A stretch of 64,000 bases of DNA from Ancylobacter mangrovi (GCF_024752355.1 NZ_JANTHZ010000006.1:1-64000); one strand, 5' to 3'. Counted from the stretch's first letter, positions 52,826 through 62,617 are shown. Notes: generated from the letters alone by a model not told the origin. A program made the numbers and translations.

Positions 52826-53485
52826 ATGACAAGCACCGCGCGCACCATGCCCGTCACTGCGCCGGGCCGTTCCGACGCCGAACCTGCCAAGCGCCGCGAG
52901 ATCCTCGACGGCGCTCGCCACGTCTTCTTCGAGAAGGGGTTCGACGGCGCCAGCATGGATGAGGTAGCGCGCGTCGCGGGCGTCTCCAAGGCGACGATCT
53001 ACGTTTATTTCGGCAGCAAGGAAGACCTGTTCGAGGCGCTGGTCCAGGTCGATCGCGCCCGCTCGGCCGAGCACCTGTTCGAGGTCGGCGAGGGCGACGC
53101 GGACGCGGCCACCGTGCTGCGGCGCATCGGCGTGTCCTTCATGACGATGATGGTGCGCCCGGACCATATCCGGCTGGTGCGCATGGTGATCGGCGTCGCC
53201 GAGAAGTTCCCCCGCATCGGCCAGACCTTCTTCAACGACGGCCCCTGCCTCGGCGGGCGCCGGCTGGCCGAGCTGCTGGAGCGGCAGACCTTGGCCGGCG
53301 CGCTGGCGGTCAGCGACTACGAGACGGCCGCCTTCCAGTTCCTCAATCTGTGCCAGGGCAACATCGTCAAGGGGCTGATGTTCGGCAGCGACCCGACGCC
53401 GGTGCCCGAGATGATCGAGAAGACGGTCGACGGCGCGGTGAAGGTGTTCCTCGCCGCCTACGGCACAGAGACCTCCGGGAGCTAA
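52826..53485 (+). CDS. TetR/AcrR-family repressor of efflux system 2
   Basis: A 219-residue TetR protein: HTH at about 43-63 (MDEVARVAGVSKATIYVYFGSK) and a helical ligand-binding domain, with a TetR_C-like region around FMTMMVRPDHIRLVRMVIGVAEKFP. The ATG follows GAGGACA. It is divergent from the EmrAB-type pump and separated by the symmetric operator region, so it almost certainly controls its own gene and the pump. The ligand is unknown. Confidence 0.95.
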   Translation: MTSTARTMPVTAPGRSDAEPAKRREILDGARHVFFEKGFDGASMDEVARVAGVSKATIYVYFGSKEDLFEALVQVDRARSAEHLFEVGEGDADAATVLRRIGVSFMTMMVRPDHIRLVRMVIGVAEKFPRIGQTFFNDGPCLGGRRLAELLERQTLAGALAVSDYETAAFQFLNLCQGNIVKGLMFGSDPTPVPEMIEKTVDGAVKVFLAAYGTETSGS

Positions 53486-53551
53486 GACGTCTAGGAGCTG
53501 AGCCCCCCGCGAGCCGCCCCCCGGAAGCCGCTCCCCCGGCAGGCACGGACC

Positions 53552-54814
53552 TCAGAACGCCGGGACCGCCCTGCCCTCGCCGTCGCCCTTCTGCTCCGGC
53601 CGGGCGGCCAGCGCGCGCTCCTCGTCGACGATGTAGTCGCGGATCACCGGAACGTCGTCGCGCTCGTTGGCCAGCAGGAGCTGGAACACCATGTTCGAGC
53701 CGTGCAGGAAGCCGAGTTCGACCGCGACCAGGTAGAACTCCCACATCCGCGCGAAGCGATCGCCCATCATCTCGACCACCTCCGCCCGCTTCGCCTCGAA
53801 GTTCAGGCGCCAGTGGCGGATGGTCCAGTAATAGTGCAGCCGCAGCATCTCGCAGTCGCCGACCCACAGCCCGGTGCGCTCCAGCGAGGTGAACACCTCC
53901 GACATCGCCGGCACGTAGCCGCCGGGGAAGATGTACTTGCGGATGAAGGGCGCGGTGGTGCCGGGCAGGGACATGCGCCCGATGGCGTGGATCATGGCGA
54001 AGCCGCCCGGCGCGAGCAGCCGCTTTATGGTAGTGAAGTACTCGTCGAAATGATTGACGCCGACATGCTCCATCATGCCGACCGAGACGATGCGGTCATA
54101 GGTGCCGGTCAGCTCGCGATAGTCGCGCTCGAAGAAGGTGATGCGGTCGGCGACGCCGGCCGCCTCGGCGCGCTTCTTCGATTCGGCGAGCTGCTCGGTG
54201 GCGACGTTGATCGCCGTCACATGGACGCCGAGCCCGGCGAGATAGATCGCCAGCGCCCCCCAGCCCGAGCCTATCTCCGCCACCCGCATGCCGGGCTCCA
54301 GCTTCAGCTTGGCCGCGATGTGCCGCAGCTTGGCCTGCTGCGCCTCCTCCAGCGAGGCATCGGGAGTCGGGAAATAGGCGCAGGAATAGATCATCTGCGA
54401 ATCGAGCCACAGCCGGTAGAACTCCGGCGGGTGGTCGTAATGGCTCTGCGCGTTCGACGCCGCGCGCCCCAGCGGGTTGGACTGGTGCCAGCGCTTCAGC
54501 GAGCGCCAGCCCTTGCGCAGCGCCTGCTGCACCGGGTGCGAGGCGAGGCCGGTGCGGTTGATCGAGAATAGGTAGAGGAAGTCGTAGACGCTCGACCCGT
54601 CCTCGAAGCTCAGCCGCCCGTCCATATAGGCTTCGGCGGCGACCAGCTCCGGGTTGAAGAACAGCTCGCGGTCGAGCTTGTCGTCGTGGAGCCGCATCAC
54701 CACGGCCGGCCCGTCCGAGCCGCTGCCGAACACGGTGCGCTGCCCGTTCGGCTCGAGCACGGTCAGGCTGCCCTTGCGGACGAAGCGCTTCAGGAGATGG
54801 GGGAGAAAACGCAT
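53552..54814 (-). CDS. cfa: Cyclopropane-fatty-acyl-phospholipid synthase
   Basis: A 420-residue SAM-dependent methyltransferase: N-terminal CFA domain (about 1-135), then SAM-binding RVAEIGSGWGALAIYLAG and downstream EHVGVNHFDEYFTTI and FIFPGGYVPAM-like blocks. It methylenates unsaturated acyl chains in membrane phospholipids. The ATG at 54814 is preferred over the frame start at 54880. It converges on the TetR gene with a 66-base gap. The name is secure at family level; related fatty-acid methyltransferases cannot be excluded. Confidence 0.93.
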   Translation of the reverse strand: MRFLPHLLKRFVRKGSLTVLEPNGQRTVFGSGSDGPAVVMRLHDDKLDRELFFNPELVAAEAYMDGRLSFEDGSSVYDFLYLFSINRTGLASHPVQQALRKGWRSLKRWHQSNPLGRAASNAQSHYDHPPEFYRLWLDSQMIYSCAYFPTPDASLEEAQQAKLRHIAAKLKLEPGMRVAEIGSGWGALAIYLAGLGVHVTAINVATEQLAESKKRAEAAGVADRITFFERDYRELTGTYDRIVSVGMMEHVGVNHFDEYFTTIKRLLAPGGFAMIHAIGRMSLPGTTAPFIRKYIFPGGYVPAMSEVFTSLERTGLWVGDCEMLRLHYYWTIRHWRLNFEAKRAEVVEMMGDRFARMWEFYLVAVELGFLHGSNMVFQLLLANERDDVPVIRDYIVDEERALAARPEQKGDGEGRAVPAF

Positions 54815-54928
54815 CGGAAAAGCCGCCTTCGGGTGCCGGAAACTCGCCGGCATCGGGCATAAGCGCGCCCGCGCTGTCAAGGCCGCCGCCGGCGCGCGGG
54901 CCGGGGCGCCCTTCCCGGGCGGCGGATT

Positions 54929-56023
54929 TCAATCGGTGAGCGGTGCCGTCCGGTGCGGCCTGCGCGGCGAGGTGCGCGGCGCCGAGCGGCGATAGGTGTC
55001 GCGGCCGGCCTTTTTGGCCTCGTAGAGCGCGAGGTCGGCATCGACGAACAGCCGGGCCGCGCCGACATCCGGCATCCCGGCGAGGGCGAAGCCGATCGAG
55101 GCGCTCATGGCGACCGATTTGCCCTGCCAGACGACCGGCACGCGGATCGCCGCCACCGCCGTCGCCACCCGCTCCTCGACCCAGGAGGCGGCGCGGGGAC
55201 CGAACACCAGCACGCCGAACTCGTCGCCGCCGATGCGCGCGACCAGGCTGTCCGGGCCGAAAACCTCGCTGAGCCTCTGCGCGGTCCGGCGCAGGCACTC
55301 GTCGCCGGCGGCATGGCCGAGCGTGTCGTTGATCAGTTTGAAGCCGTCGACGTCGAGCAACACCAGGGCGGCGAGCCGCTTCTGCGCGGCGGGGGCGAGC
55401 GACTGGCCGAGCCGGGTCTCGAACACCCCGCGATTGGCGAAGCCGGTCAGCGCGTCGCACTCCGCCAGCACCCGCATCTGGTCCCACAGATGCTTCTCGT
55501 AGGTGATGTCCTGCTTGGTGCCGAAGATGCGCACCGGGCGATCACCCTCGCATTCCACGTCGGCCGACAGGCGGACCCAGCGCGACGTCCCCCTCGCCGT
55601 GCGCACCTCGATGTCGAGCGTGAAGGAGCCGCCTTCGCGGATCGCCTTCGCGCGCAGCGCCTCCATCTCCAGCCGCGAGGTCTCGGTGTAGAGGGCGAGG
55701 ATCAGGTCGCGCGTGACGCGCATCCGCCGCGGCAGCTCGAAGATGTCGTAGACGCCGTCGGTCCAGGTCAGCTCCTCGGTGGCGAGGTCGCATTCCCATA
55801 CGCCGATCTTCGCCAGCGAGGAGGAGCGCTCATACATCTTCTTGTAGCGCGCCAGCTCGCTCTCGCGCTCGCGCAACGCCTGGCTGCGCCCGGCAAGGCT
55901 CCGCTCGAGCCGCCCCACGAGCTGCTGCAGTTCACCGTCGGCCGATGACTCGATGTACCCGCGCAGTTCCGCGAGCAGGGCGGCATCCTCTTCCATCGTC
56001 GAGAACGTGTGATCCTTGTGCAT
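54929..56023 (-). CDS. PAS-GGDEF diguanylate cyclase
   Basis: A 364-residue signalling protein. Residues ~15-65 form a coiled N-terminus, ~70-180 a PAS/PAC sensor (GVWECDLATEELTWTDGVYDIF ends with the RWVRLSADVE PAC region), and ~190-350 a GGDEF domain with the intact active site GGDEF at 265-269. The inhibitory I-site RxxD is absent: the position reads FGPD. So it probably makes cyclic di-GMP without product inhibition at that site. No membrane helix is seen. The ATG at 56023 is chosen; the frame extends to 56086. Confidence 0.9.
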   Translation of the reverse strand: MHKDHTFSTMEEDAALLAELRGYIESSADGELQQLVGRLERSLAGRSQALRERESELARYKKMYERSSSLAKIGVWECDLATEELTWTDGVYDIFELPRRMRVTRDLILALYTETSRLEMEALRAKAIREGGSFTLDIEVRTARGTSRWVRLSADVECEGDRPVRIFGTKQDITYEKHLWDQMRVLAECDALTGFANRGVFETRLGQSLAPAAQKRLAALVLLDVDGFKLINDTLGHAAGDECLRRTAQRLSEVFGPDSLVARIGGDEFGVLVFGPRAASWVEERVATAVAAIRVPVVWQGKSVAMSASIGFALAGMPDVGAARLFVDADLALYEAKKAGRDTYRRSAPRTSPRRPHRTAPLTD

Positions 56024-56112
56024 GGCGGCATTCCGGCGCAATGACTGATCGTGCGGCCATTTCCCGCTCGGCTGGAAAGGCAACATAGACCGGAAGCGCG
56101 CCTTCGCCGATG

Positions 56113-57495
56113 CTACTGAACTACCTCTCTGGCAGAGACCGCGCGGCTCTGCGGCTCGGGCCGCAGCAGCTTGCGCACCTGCGCGCTGGCGACGATCTCG
56201 CCCTTGTCGAAGAACGCCTCATGGTTGCGCTCGATATCCTCGAGCACATACCGGTAATTCACCATCAGCCCGGCCGCCTGCTTCATACCGCGCACGGAGA
56301 CGTCGCCGAACGGGTTGATGCGCTCGAGCCGCGCCCCGTTGCCGAGATGGAAGCGCGCCACCGGATCCACCGGGCGGCCCCGCGGCGTGCGCACCGCCAA
56401 CAGGAAGCGCGCCGCCAGCGCGCCGATCACCGGCCGCAGCACCGCCTGCTTGGCGGCATTAGGTGCGCCCGGCTCGTCGAGCGCGGCGAGCGCGGCCCGG
56501 TCGTCGGCGGTCAGCACCTCCGATTCGGGATTGGCCCGCTCCGCCTCCAGCCAGTCGCGGAAGGTCGGCACCGGCGACAGCGTGACGAAATGGGTCAGGT
56601 TCGGGAATTCGCGGGAGATTTCCTCGACCACCTGCTTGATCAGGAAATTGCCGAAGCTCACCCCGCCGAGGCCGCGCTGGCAGTTGGAGATGGAATAAAA
56701 TGCCGCCGTCTTCGCCTTGGTGGGATCGAGCGGGACCCGGTCGTTGCTGAGGATCGGGGCGATGGCTTCCGGCGGGTCGCGGGTCAGCGCCACCTCGACG
56801 AAGATCAGCGGCTCGTCGACCATGGCGGGATGGAAGAAGGCGTAGCAGCGCCGGTCCGGGCTGTCGACGCGCGCACGCAGGTCGTTCCAGTCCCGGATTT
56901 CATGCACCGCCTCGTACCGGATGATCTTCTCCAGAACGTTGGCGGGCGTTGACCAGTCGATCCTGCGCAATACCAGGAACCCTCGATTGAACCAGGAGGC
57001 GAACAGATGCGTGAAGTCGCGGTCTACCTCGGCAAGTTCGCCGCGGCGAGAGAGAATGTCGAGCAGATCCGCGCGCATGGCCACCAGCGCCGCGGTGGCG
57101 CCGGGCGCGAGATTGAGCCGGCGGACCAGTTCCTGCCGCCGCGGCTCGCTCGCCGCATGGATTTCCGCGATGTCGCGGCCGCCCGATTCAGCGCCGAAGG
57201 CCGCGACCGCCGCGGCGAGCCGGGCCCTGTCCGGGCCGAACTCGTTCGCCAGCGCCTCGAAGAAGGCGATCCGCTCGCCGGTCTTCAGGCCGCGATAGGC
57301 GATGAGGATCTCCTGCGCCAGCGCCACGCCCGACGCCTCGCCGCGCCCGGAGAGCAAACGTTCGCACAGCGCCGCGATGCTCGCCGCGCGGATGGCGCCG
57401 GCCGGGCGGCGCTCGCGCCCCAGATCGAGCAGCGAGCGCCCACGCTCGGCAATGGTGCCCAGCAGATCACCGAAGAAGCTCGAACTGTCCGTCAT
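56113..57495 (-). CDS. Malonyl-CoA decarboxylase
   Basis: A 460-residue single-chain MCD (MLYCD family): an N-terminal helical domain and a GNAT-like catalytic domain with AFYSISNCQRGLGGVSFGNFLIKQV, FVTLSPVPTFRDW and the FHLGNGA region holding the expected histidine, ending NHEAFFDKGEIVAS. It converts malonyl-CoA to acetyl-CoA and CO2. The ATG at 57495 is set by GGGGAGA; the frame is open to 57963 without family-like sequence. MatB/MatC malonate genes are not linked, so it may mop up malonyl-CoA rather than degrade malonate. Confidence 0.92.
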   Translation of the reverse strand: MTDSSSFFGDLLGTIAERGRSLLDLGRERRPAGAIRAASIAALCERLLSGRGEASGVALAQEILIAYRGLKTGERIAFFEALANEFGPDRARLAAAVAAFGAESGGRDIAEIHAASEPRRQELVRRLNLAPGATAALVAMRADLLDILSRRGELAEVDRDFTHLFASWFNRGFLVLRRIDWSTPANVLEKIIRYEAVHEIRDWNDLRARVDSPDRRCYAFFHPAMVDEPLIFVEVALTRDPPEAIAPILSNDRVPLDPTKAKTAAFYSISNCQRGLGGVSFGNFLIKQVVEEISREFPNLTHFVTLSPVPTFRDWLEAERANPESEVLTADDRAALAALDEPGAPNAAKQAVLRPVIGALAARFLLAVRTPRGRPVDPVARFHLGNGARLERINPFGDVSVRGMKQAAGLMVNYRYVLEDIERNHEAFFDKGEIVASAQVRKLLRPEPQSRAVSAREVVQ

Positions 57496-57593
57496 CTTCT
57501 CTCCCCACGGCCGACATGCGGCCGAGAGGGAATGAGAGACCGCGCCGGAGAGCGGCGCAAGCCGGTCCTTGGTCGAGCGGGCCACCGGCGCGG

Positions 57594-58949
57594 TCACGCC
57601 CCGGTGATGGCGTCGACGATCAGCTTGAAGTTCAGCACGATGATGAGCGCCGCGGCCAGCGAGGCGAGCACGATCTGCCAGCGCGGGGCGACCAGCGAGC
57701 CCAGCTTGCGCCGGTCGGCGGTGAACATGATGAGCGGCACCACCGCGAAGGGAAGCTGCAGGCTGAGCACCACCTGGCTGAGGATCAGCAGCGCCCCGGC
57801 CCCCTTCTCGCCATAGGCGATGGTGACCACCGCCGCCGGCACGATGGCGATGACGCGCGTGATGAGCCGCCGCAGCCACGGCGCCAGCCTGATGTTCAGG
57901 AAGCCTTCCATCACCGCCTGACCGGCGATGGTGGCGGTGACGGTGGAATTGAGGCCGCAGCACAGAAGCGCGACCGCGAACAGGGTCGGCGCCAGAGCGC
58001 TGCCGAGCAGCGGGTTCAGCAGTTCGTGCGCCTTGCCGAGGTCGGCGACCTCGCCGGTGCCGCCGACATGGAAGGTGGAGGCGGCGAGGATGAGGATCGA
58101 GGCGTTGATGGTCAACGCCAGCATCAGCGCCAGCGTCGAATCCCAGGTGGCGAGGCGGATCGCGTCCTTCTTGCCTTCCAGCGTGTCGTCATGGCGCCGG
58201 GTCTGCACGATGGCCGAGTGCAGGTAGAGATTGTGCGGCATCACCGTCGCGCCGAGGATGCCGAGCGCCAGATAGAGCATGTCCGGGTTGCGCACGATCT
58301 CGGTCGTCGGCGCGAAGCCGCGGATCACCTCGCCCCAGTTGGGGTCGGCGAGCGCGATCTGGATGCCGAAGCAGGCCGCGATGACGGCGAGCAGCGCCAC
58401 CACCAGCGCCTCCACCCAGCGGAAGCCGAGATTCTGCAGCAGCAGGATCAGGAACACGTCCATCGCCGTGATCACCACGCCGATCTCGAGCGGAATGCCG
58501 AACAGCAGGTTGAGGCCGATCGCCGTGCCGATGACCTCGGCGAGGTCGGTGGCGCAGATCGCCAGTTCGGCGAGCACCCACAATACGAAGCCGACCGGGC
58601 GCGGGAAGGCGTCGCGGCAGGCCTGCGCCAGATCGCGCCCCGAGGCGACGCCCAGCCGCGAGCACAGCGCCTGCAGCAGGATCGCGATCATGTTCGAGAG
58701 CAGGGCGACGGCGAGCAGGCTGTAGCCGAAGCGCGAGCCGCCGGCGAGCGAGGTCGCCCAGTTGCCCGGGTCCATGTAGCCGGTCGCCACCAGGTAGCCC
58801 GGCCCCATGAAGGCGAGGAAACGCCAGATGGTCGACTTCTTCGGCACGGCGATGCTGCCATGCACCTCCGAGAGCGCGGGGTCGCCGCGCTCGCGTCGCC
58901 AGTTGAAGGACGCAGAGCTTCCTTGAGGCCTGTCGAGCATCTGTTTCAC
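57594..58949 (-). CDS. mntH: Nramp-family manganese/divalent metal transporter
   Basis: A 451-residue inner-membrane proton-coupled Mn(II)/Fe(II) importer with about 11 helices. The metal-binding helix 1 motif is DPGN (60-63) in [16 protein letters not shown], and helix 6 has [16 protein letters not shown]. The start is GTG at 58949 or ATG at 58940. A Mur/Fur-type box TGCAA-N5-TTGCA lies only 6 bases upstream of the GTG, predicting repression by manganese through Mur. Confidence 0.95.
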   Translation of the reverse strand: MKQMLDRPQGSSASFNWRRERGDPALSEVHGSIAVPKKSTIWRFLAFMGPGYLVATGYMDPGNWATSLAGGSRFGYSLLAVALLSNMIAILLQALCSRLGVASGRDLAQACRDAFPRPVGFVLWVLAELAICATDLAEVIGTAIGLNLLFGIPLEIGVVITAMDVFLILLLQNLGFRWVEALVVALLAVIAACFGIQIALADPNWGEVIRGFAPTTEIVRNPDMLYLALGILGATVMPHNLYLHSAIVQTRRHDDTLEGKKDAIRLATWDSTLALMLALTINASILILAASTFHVGGTGEVADLGKAHELLNPLLGSALAPTLFAVALLCCGLNSTVTATIAGQAVMEGFLNIRLAPWLRRLITRVIAIVPAAVVTIAYGEKGAGALLILSQVVLSLQLPFAVVPLIMFTADRRKLGSLVAPRWQIVLASLAAALIIVLNFKLIVDAITGA

Positions 58950-58954
58950 GCTAT

Positions 58955-58969
58955 TGCAAATGAGTTGCA
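58955..58969. promoter_or_regulatory. Candidate Mur/Fur-type box upstream of mntH
   Basis: TGCAA (58955-58959), five bases, then TTGCA (58965-58969) form a perfect inverted repeat like the alphaproteobacterial Mur-responsive sequence. A minus-strand promoter fits TTGACA (59001-58996) and CATCTT (58978-58973) with a 17-base spacer; the box covers the expected start of transcription. Confidence 0.7.
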
Positions 58970-59007
58970 GTTAAGATGTGGCACTGCAGCGGCGCTGTCA
59001 ACGGTTC

Positions 59008-59022
59008 TGCGAACCATTCGCA
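59008..59022. promoter_or_regulatory. Perfect inverted repeat in the mntH/DUF3750 intergenic region
   Basis: TGCGAA and TTCGCA around a CCA spacer form a 15-base dyad between the divergent genes, just upstream of the mntH -35 box. It differs from the Mur-like box. It may be a second regulator site for mntH or for the DUF3750 gene. Confidence 0.45.
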
Positions 59023-59096
59023 ACTAAAAGGACACTTTTTCGCGCGCAGCCGCCAATTCGCTGGCGCCGGGCGCGGGCTTCGGCACAGTGGAGCCG

Positions 59097-59840
59097 ATGC
59101 TGCGCGCCGCCCGTCTCTCGCTTCTCGGCTTCATGCTGCTCTTCGCCCTGCCGCTCGGCGCCCATGCGCTGGTGCTGTGGCGCGAAGCGGACCTCACCCG
59201 CACCTGGCGCAGCGCCGACTGGTCCAGCACCGGCACCCTGCCCCTCGCCGCCGACCGGCCGGAGGCGATGGTGCGGATCTATTCCGCCCGCGTCGGTCGC
59301 TGGCGCGGCATCTTCGCCGTCCATAGCTGGATCGTGTTCAAGGAGGCCGGCGCGTCCGCCTATGAGCGCTTCGACAAGGTCGGCTGGGGCTCGCCGATCC
59401 GCCACAACGGCTACCCGCCGGACGGGCGCTGGTACGGCAACGAGCCGGTCATCGTCGCCGAGGCGACCGGCGAGGAAGCGGCGCGGCTGATCCCGAAGCT
59501 GCACACGGCGATCGCGGCCTATCCCTACGATCATTCCGGCGACTACCGGGCCTGGCCGGGGCCGAACTCCAACAGCTTCGTCGCCTTCGTGCTGGGCCGG
59601 GTGCCGGAGCTCGGCGCCGCCCTGCCCCCGACCGCGATCGGCAAGGACTACCCGGTCGACGGGGACTGGATCGGCCTCGCCCCCTCCGGCACCGGCCTTC
59701 GGGTGACGCTGGGCGGCTATGGCGGCCTGACGCTCGCCTGGGTCGAAGGGGTGGAGCTCAACGTTCTCGGCGCGGTCGCCGGGCTCGATCTGCGCCGCCC
59801 GGGCCTCAAGCTGCCCGGCTTCGGGCGCATCGGCATCTGA
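59097..59840 (+). CDS. DUF3750-domain protein
   Basis: A 247-residue protein with a hydrophobic N-terminus (about 8-25, perhaps a signal anchor) followed by a DUF3750 domain with FDKVGWGSPIRHNGYPPDG and RWYGNEPVI. The motif NSNSFVAFVLGR may hold catalytic-like residues, but no activity is known to me. The ATG at 59097 is used; GTG 59088 is possible. It is divergent from mntH. Confidence 0.85.
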   Translation: MLRAARLSLLGFMLLFALPLGAHALVLWREADLTRTWRSADWSSTGTLPLAADRPEAMVRIYSARVGRWRGIFAVHSWIVFKEAGASAYERFDKVGWGSPIRHNGYPPDGRWYGNEPVIVAEATGEEAARLIPKLHTAIAAYPYDHSGDYRAWPGPNSNSFVAFVLGRVPELGAALPPTAIGKDYPVDGDWIGLAPSGTGLRVTLGGYGGLTLAWVEGVELNVLGAVAGLDLRRPGLKLPGFGRIGI

Positions 59841-59963
59841 CGCGCCCCGAGCAAATAACGGCGGCGATGCGCGCGCGGGCGAACGGGAAGACACGCTCCG
59901 TTCACTTCCCATGCGACATTCTCGGTTGCAGGATGTCACGGCGCACGCGGGGAACACACAGCC

Positions 59964-60797
59964 ATGATGCCGAAGCTTCTCATCTCAATGCGGCGGGCCG
60001 GGCTCGCCGCCGCCCTTCTCGTGACCACGGCCCTCGCGGCGGGGCCGGCCTCCGCCGCCGGCTGCGGCAACGACGCCTCCGGCTTCGACGCGTGGCTGCG
60101 CGGCTTCCGCCAGCAGGCCGCCGCCAAGGGGTTCTCCCCGCGCACGCTGCAGGCGCTCGACGGCCTGACCTACAGCACGCAGGTGATCCGGCTCGACCGC
60201 AACCAGAAGCACTTCAAGCAGAGCTTCGAGCAGTTCTCCTCCAGCCGCATCAGCAAGGGCCGCATCGCCAAGGGCCGGCAGATGATGCAGAAATACGCCT
60301 CGACGCTGTCGAGGATCGAGCAGCGCTACGGCGTGCCGGGTGAGGTCGTGGTGGCGATCTGGGGCCTCGAGACCGATTACGGCGTCAACCAGGGCAAGAT
60401 GCCGGTGTTCCGCTCGCTGGCGACGCTGGCCTATGACTGCCGCCGCTCCGACTTCTTCACGACCCAGCTCCTCGACGCGCTGCAGATCGTCCAGCACGGC
60501 GACCTGTCGATCGACGCGATGCGCGGCGCCTGGGCGGGCGAGCTCGGCCAGACCCAGTTCCTCGCCAGCTCCTATGTGCGCTTCGCCGTCGACTTCGACG
60601 GCAATGGCCGCGCCGACCTGATCCACAGCGCGCCGGACGTGCTCGCCTCCACCGCCAACTATCTGCGCGGCTATGGCTGGCGCGCCGGCGGCGGCTGGCA
60701 GCCCGGCAGCGCCAACTACCAGGCCCTGCTCGGCTGGAACAAGGCGGAGGTCTATGCGCGAACCATCGCCCTGTTCGCCAGCAAGCTGAGCAACTAG
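59964..60797 (+). CDS. Lytic murein transglycosylase, MltB-like
   Basis: A 277-residue periplasmic enzyme with a signal peptide (about 1-32, PASA-AG) and an SLT_2/MltB domain. The catalytic glutamate fits Glu136 in AIWGLETDYGVNQG, and AWAGELGQTQFLASSYVRFAVDFDGNGR is the typical C-terminal block. It cleaves glycan strands to 1,6-anhydro products. It lacks a C-terminal PG_binding_1 domain, so it is a short form. It sits with other peptidoglycan enzymes at 62.6-64 kb. Confidence 0.92.
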   Translation: MMPKLLISMRRAGLAAALLVTTALAAGPASAAGCGNDASGFDAWLRGFRQQAAAKGFSPRTLQALDGLTYSTQVIRLDRNQKHFKQSFEQFSSSRISKGRIAKGRQMMQKYASTLSRIEQRYGVPGEVVVAIWGLETDYGVNQGKMPVFRSLATLAYDCRRSDFFTTQLLDALQIVQHGDLSIDAMRGAWAGELGQTQFLASSYVRFAVDFDGNGRADLIHSAPDVLASTANYLRGYGWRAGGGWQPGSANYQALLGWNKAEVYARTIALFASKLSN

Positions 60798-60965
60798 CGG
60801 CACTGGCCGGCGCACCAAACGGCGGTCCGCCCGGCAAGGGCGCGCGGCAGCGACGGGTCGAGCCGGCCGGCGGGCGTTCGCGAACAGCCCTTGTGCCGAA
60901 TTTCCTGTTGCCCGCGCCCGGCGGCGGCGGTCAGTTTGCGCGCACCGGATTCGACGCAGGTGCCC

Positions 60966-62591
60966 ATGATGACGACCGCCGCCGACACCTATGACTACAT
61001 CGTCGTCGGCGCCGGCTCGGCCGGCTGCGTACTCGCCAACCGCCTCTCCGCCGATCCGAAGAACCGCGTGCTGGTGCTGGAGGCGGGCGGGCGCGACAAC
61101 TGGATCTGGTTCCACATCCCGGTCGGCTACCTGTTCGCGATCGGCAATCCGCGCGCCGACTGGTGCTTCAGGACCGAGGCCGAGGCGGGGCTGAACGGGC
61201 GCGCCCTGAACTACCCGCGCGGCAAGACCATCGGCGGCTCCTCGGCCATCAACGCCATGATCTACATGCGCGGCCAGGCGGCCGACTACGATCACTGGCG
61301 CCAGCTCGGCCTTTCCGGCTGGGGCTGGGAGGACGTGCTGCCGGTCTTCAAATCGCATGAGGACCACTATCTCGGCGCCGGCGAGTTCCACGGCGCCGGC
61401 GGCGAATGGCGGGTCGAGTTCCCGCGCCTGACCTGGAAGCTGCTCGACGAGGTGCGCGAGGCGGCGCGCCAGGCCGGCATCGCCCCGATCCCGGATTTCA
61501 ACACCGGCGACAACGAGGGCTCGTCCTATTTCCAGGTGAACCAGAAGCGCGGCTTCCGCTGGAGCGCGGCGCGTGGCTTCCTGAAACCCGTCCTCTCGCG
61601 CCCCAATCTGCGCCTCGAGACCTCCTGCCACACCGAGCGTCTGCTGGTGGAGGACGGCCGCGCGGCGGGCGTCGTCTATCGCCGCGACGGCGTCAGCCAC
61701 ACGGCGCGGGCGCGCGGCGAGGTCATCCTCGCCGCCGGGGCCATCGGCTCGCCGCACCTGATGAAGCTCTCCGGCATCGGGCCCGGCGAGGAGCTCGCCC
61801 GGCACGGCATTGCCGTGGCGCTCGACAGGCCCGGCGTCGGCGCCAATTTGCAGGACCATCTGCAACTGCGGATGATCTACAGGGTGTCGGGCGTGCCGAC
61901 GCTCAACGAGCAGTACCACTCGCTGTTCGGCCGCGCGAAGATGGGGCTGGAATATGCGCTGTTCCAGCGCGGCCCGCTGACCATGGCCCCGTCCCAGCTC
62001 GGCATGTTTACCCGCTCGCGCCCCGACAAGGAGCGCGCCGACCTCGAATTCCACGTCCAGCCGCTCTCGCTCGGCAAGTTCGGCGAGCCGCTGCACCGCT
62101 TCCCCGCCTTCACCATGAGCGTGTGCAATTTGCGCCCGACCAGCCGCGGCCGGCTGACGCTCGCGGACGGGGTGGGCGCGCGCGCCCCGCTGATCCAGCC
62201 GAACTACCTCTCCACCGAGGAGGACCGGCGCGTCGCCGCCGACAGCATCCGCGTCGCCCGGCGCGTCGTCGCCCAGCCGGCGCTGGCGCCCTACGCGCCG
62301 GACGAGATGCTTCCCGGCCCCGATATCGACGACAGCGAGGAGGCGCTGGCGCGCGCCGCCGGCGACATCGGCACGACGATCTTCCATCCCGTGGGCACGG
62401 CGAAGATGGGCCTCGCTTCGGACCCGATGGCGGTGGTCGACGAGCGGCTGCGGGTGTTCGGCATCGAGGGCCTGCGCGTCGCCGACGCCTCGATCATGCC
62501 AACCATCACCTCGGGCAACACCAACTCGCCGACCATCATGATCGCCGAGAAGGCCGCCGCCATGATCCTCGCCGACGCGCGCGGGCGTTAG
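60966..62591 (+). CDS. GMC-family FAD oxidoreductase (choline-dehydrogenase-like)
   Basis: A 541-residue flavoprotein. The FAD motif is GAGSAG (15-20), the FAD ring-binding block NYPRGKTIGGSSAINAMIYMRG, and the second signature GAIGSPHLMKLSGIGPG. The catalytic His region is TTIFHPVGTAKMG, followed by NTNSPTIMIAEKAA. It would oxidise an alcohol (choline-type or other) at the membrane or in the cytoplasm. The ATG at 60966 is preferred over an upstream frame from 60891. No betaine aldehyde dehydrogenase is linked, so the substrate is open. Confidence 0.93.
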   Translation: MMTTAADTYDYIVVGAGSAGCVLANRLSADPKNRVLVLEAGGRDNWIWFHIPVGYLFAIGNPRADWCFRTEAEAGLNGRALNYPRGKTIGGSSAINAMIYMRGQAADYDHWRQLGLSGWGWEDVLPVFKSHEDHYLGAGEFHGAGGEWRVEFPRLTWKLLDEVREAARQAGIAPIPDFNTGDNEGSSYFQVNQKRGFRWSAARGFLKPVLSRPNLRLETSCHTERLLVEDGRAAGVVYRRDGVSHTARARGEVILAAGAIGSPHLMKLSGIGPGEELARHGIAVALDRPGVGANLQDHLQLRMIYRVSGVPTLNEQYHSLFGRAKMGLEYALFQRGPLTMAPSQLGMFTRSRPDKERADLEFHVQPLSLGKFGEPLHRFPAFTMSVCNLRPTSRGRLTLADGVGARAPLIQPNYLSTEEDRRVAADSIRVARRVVAQPALAPYAPDEMLPGPDIDDSEEALARAAGDIGTTIFHPVGTAKMGLASDPMAVVDERLRVFGIEGLRVADASIMPTITSGNTNSPTIMIAEKAAAMILADARGR

Positions 62592-62617
62592 GCGACGCAG
62601 GCGCCCCCGGGTCGCCC

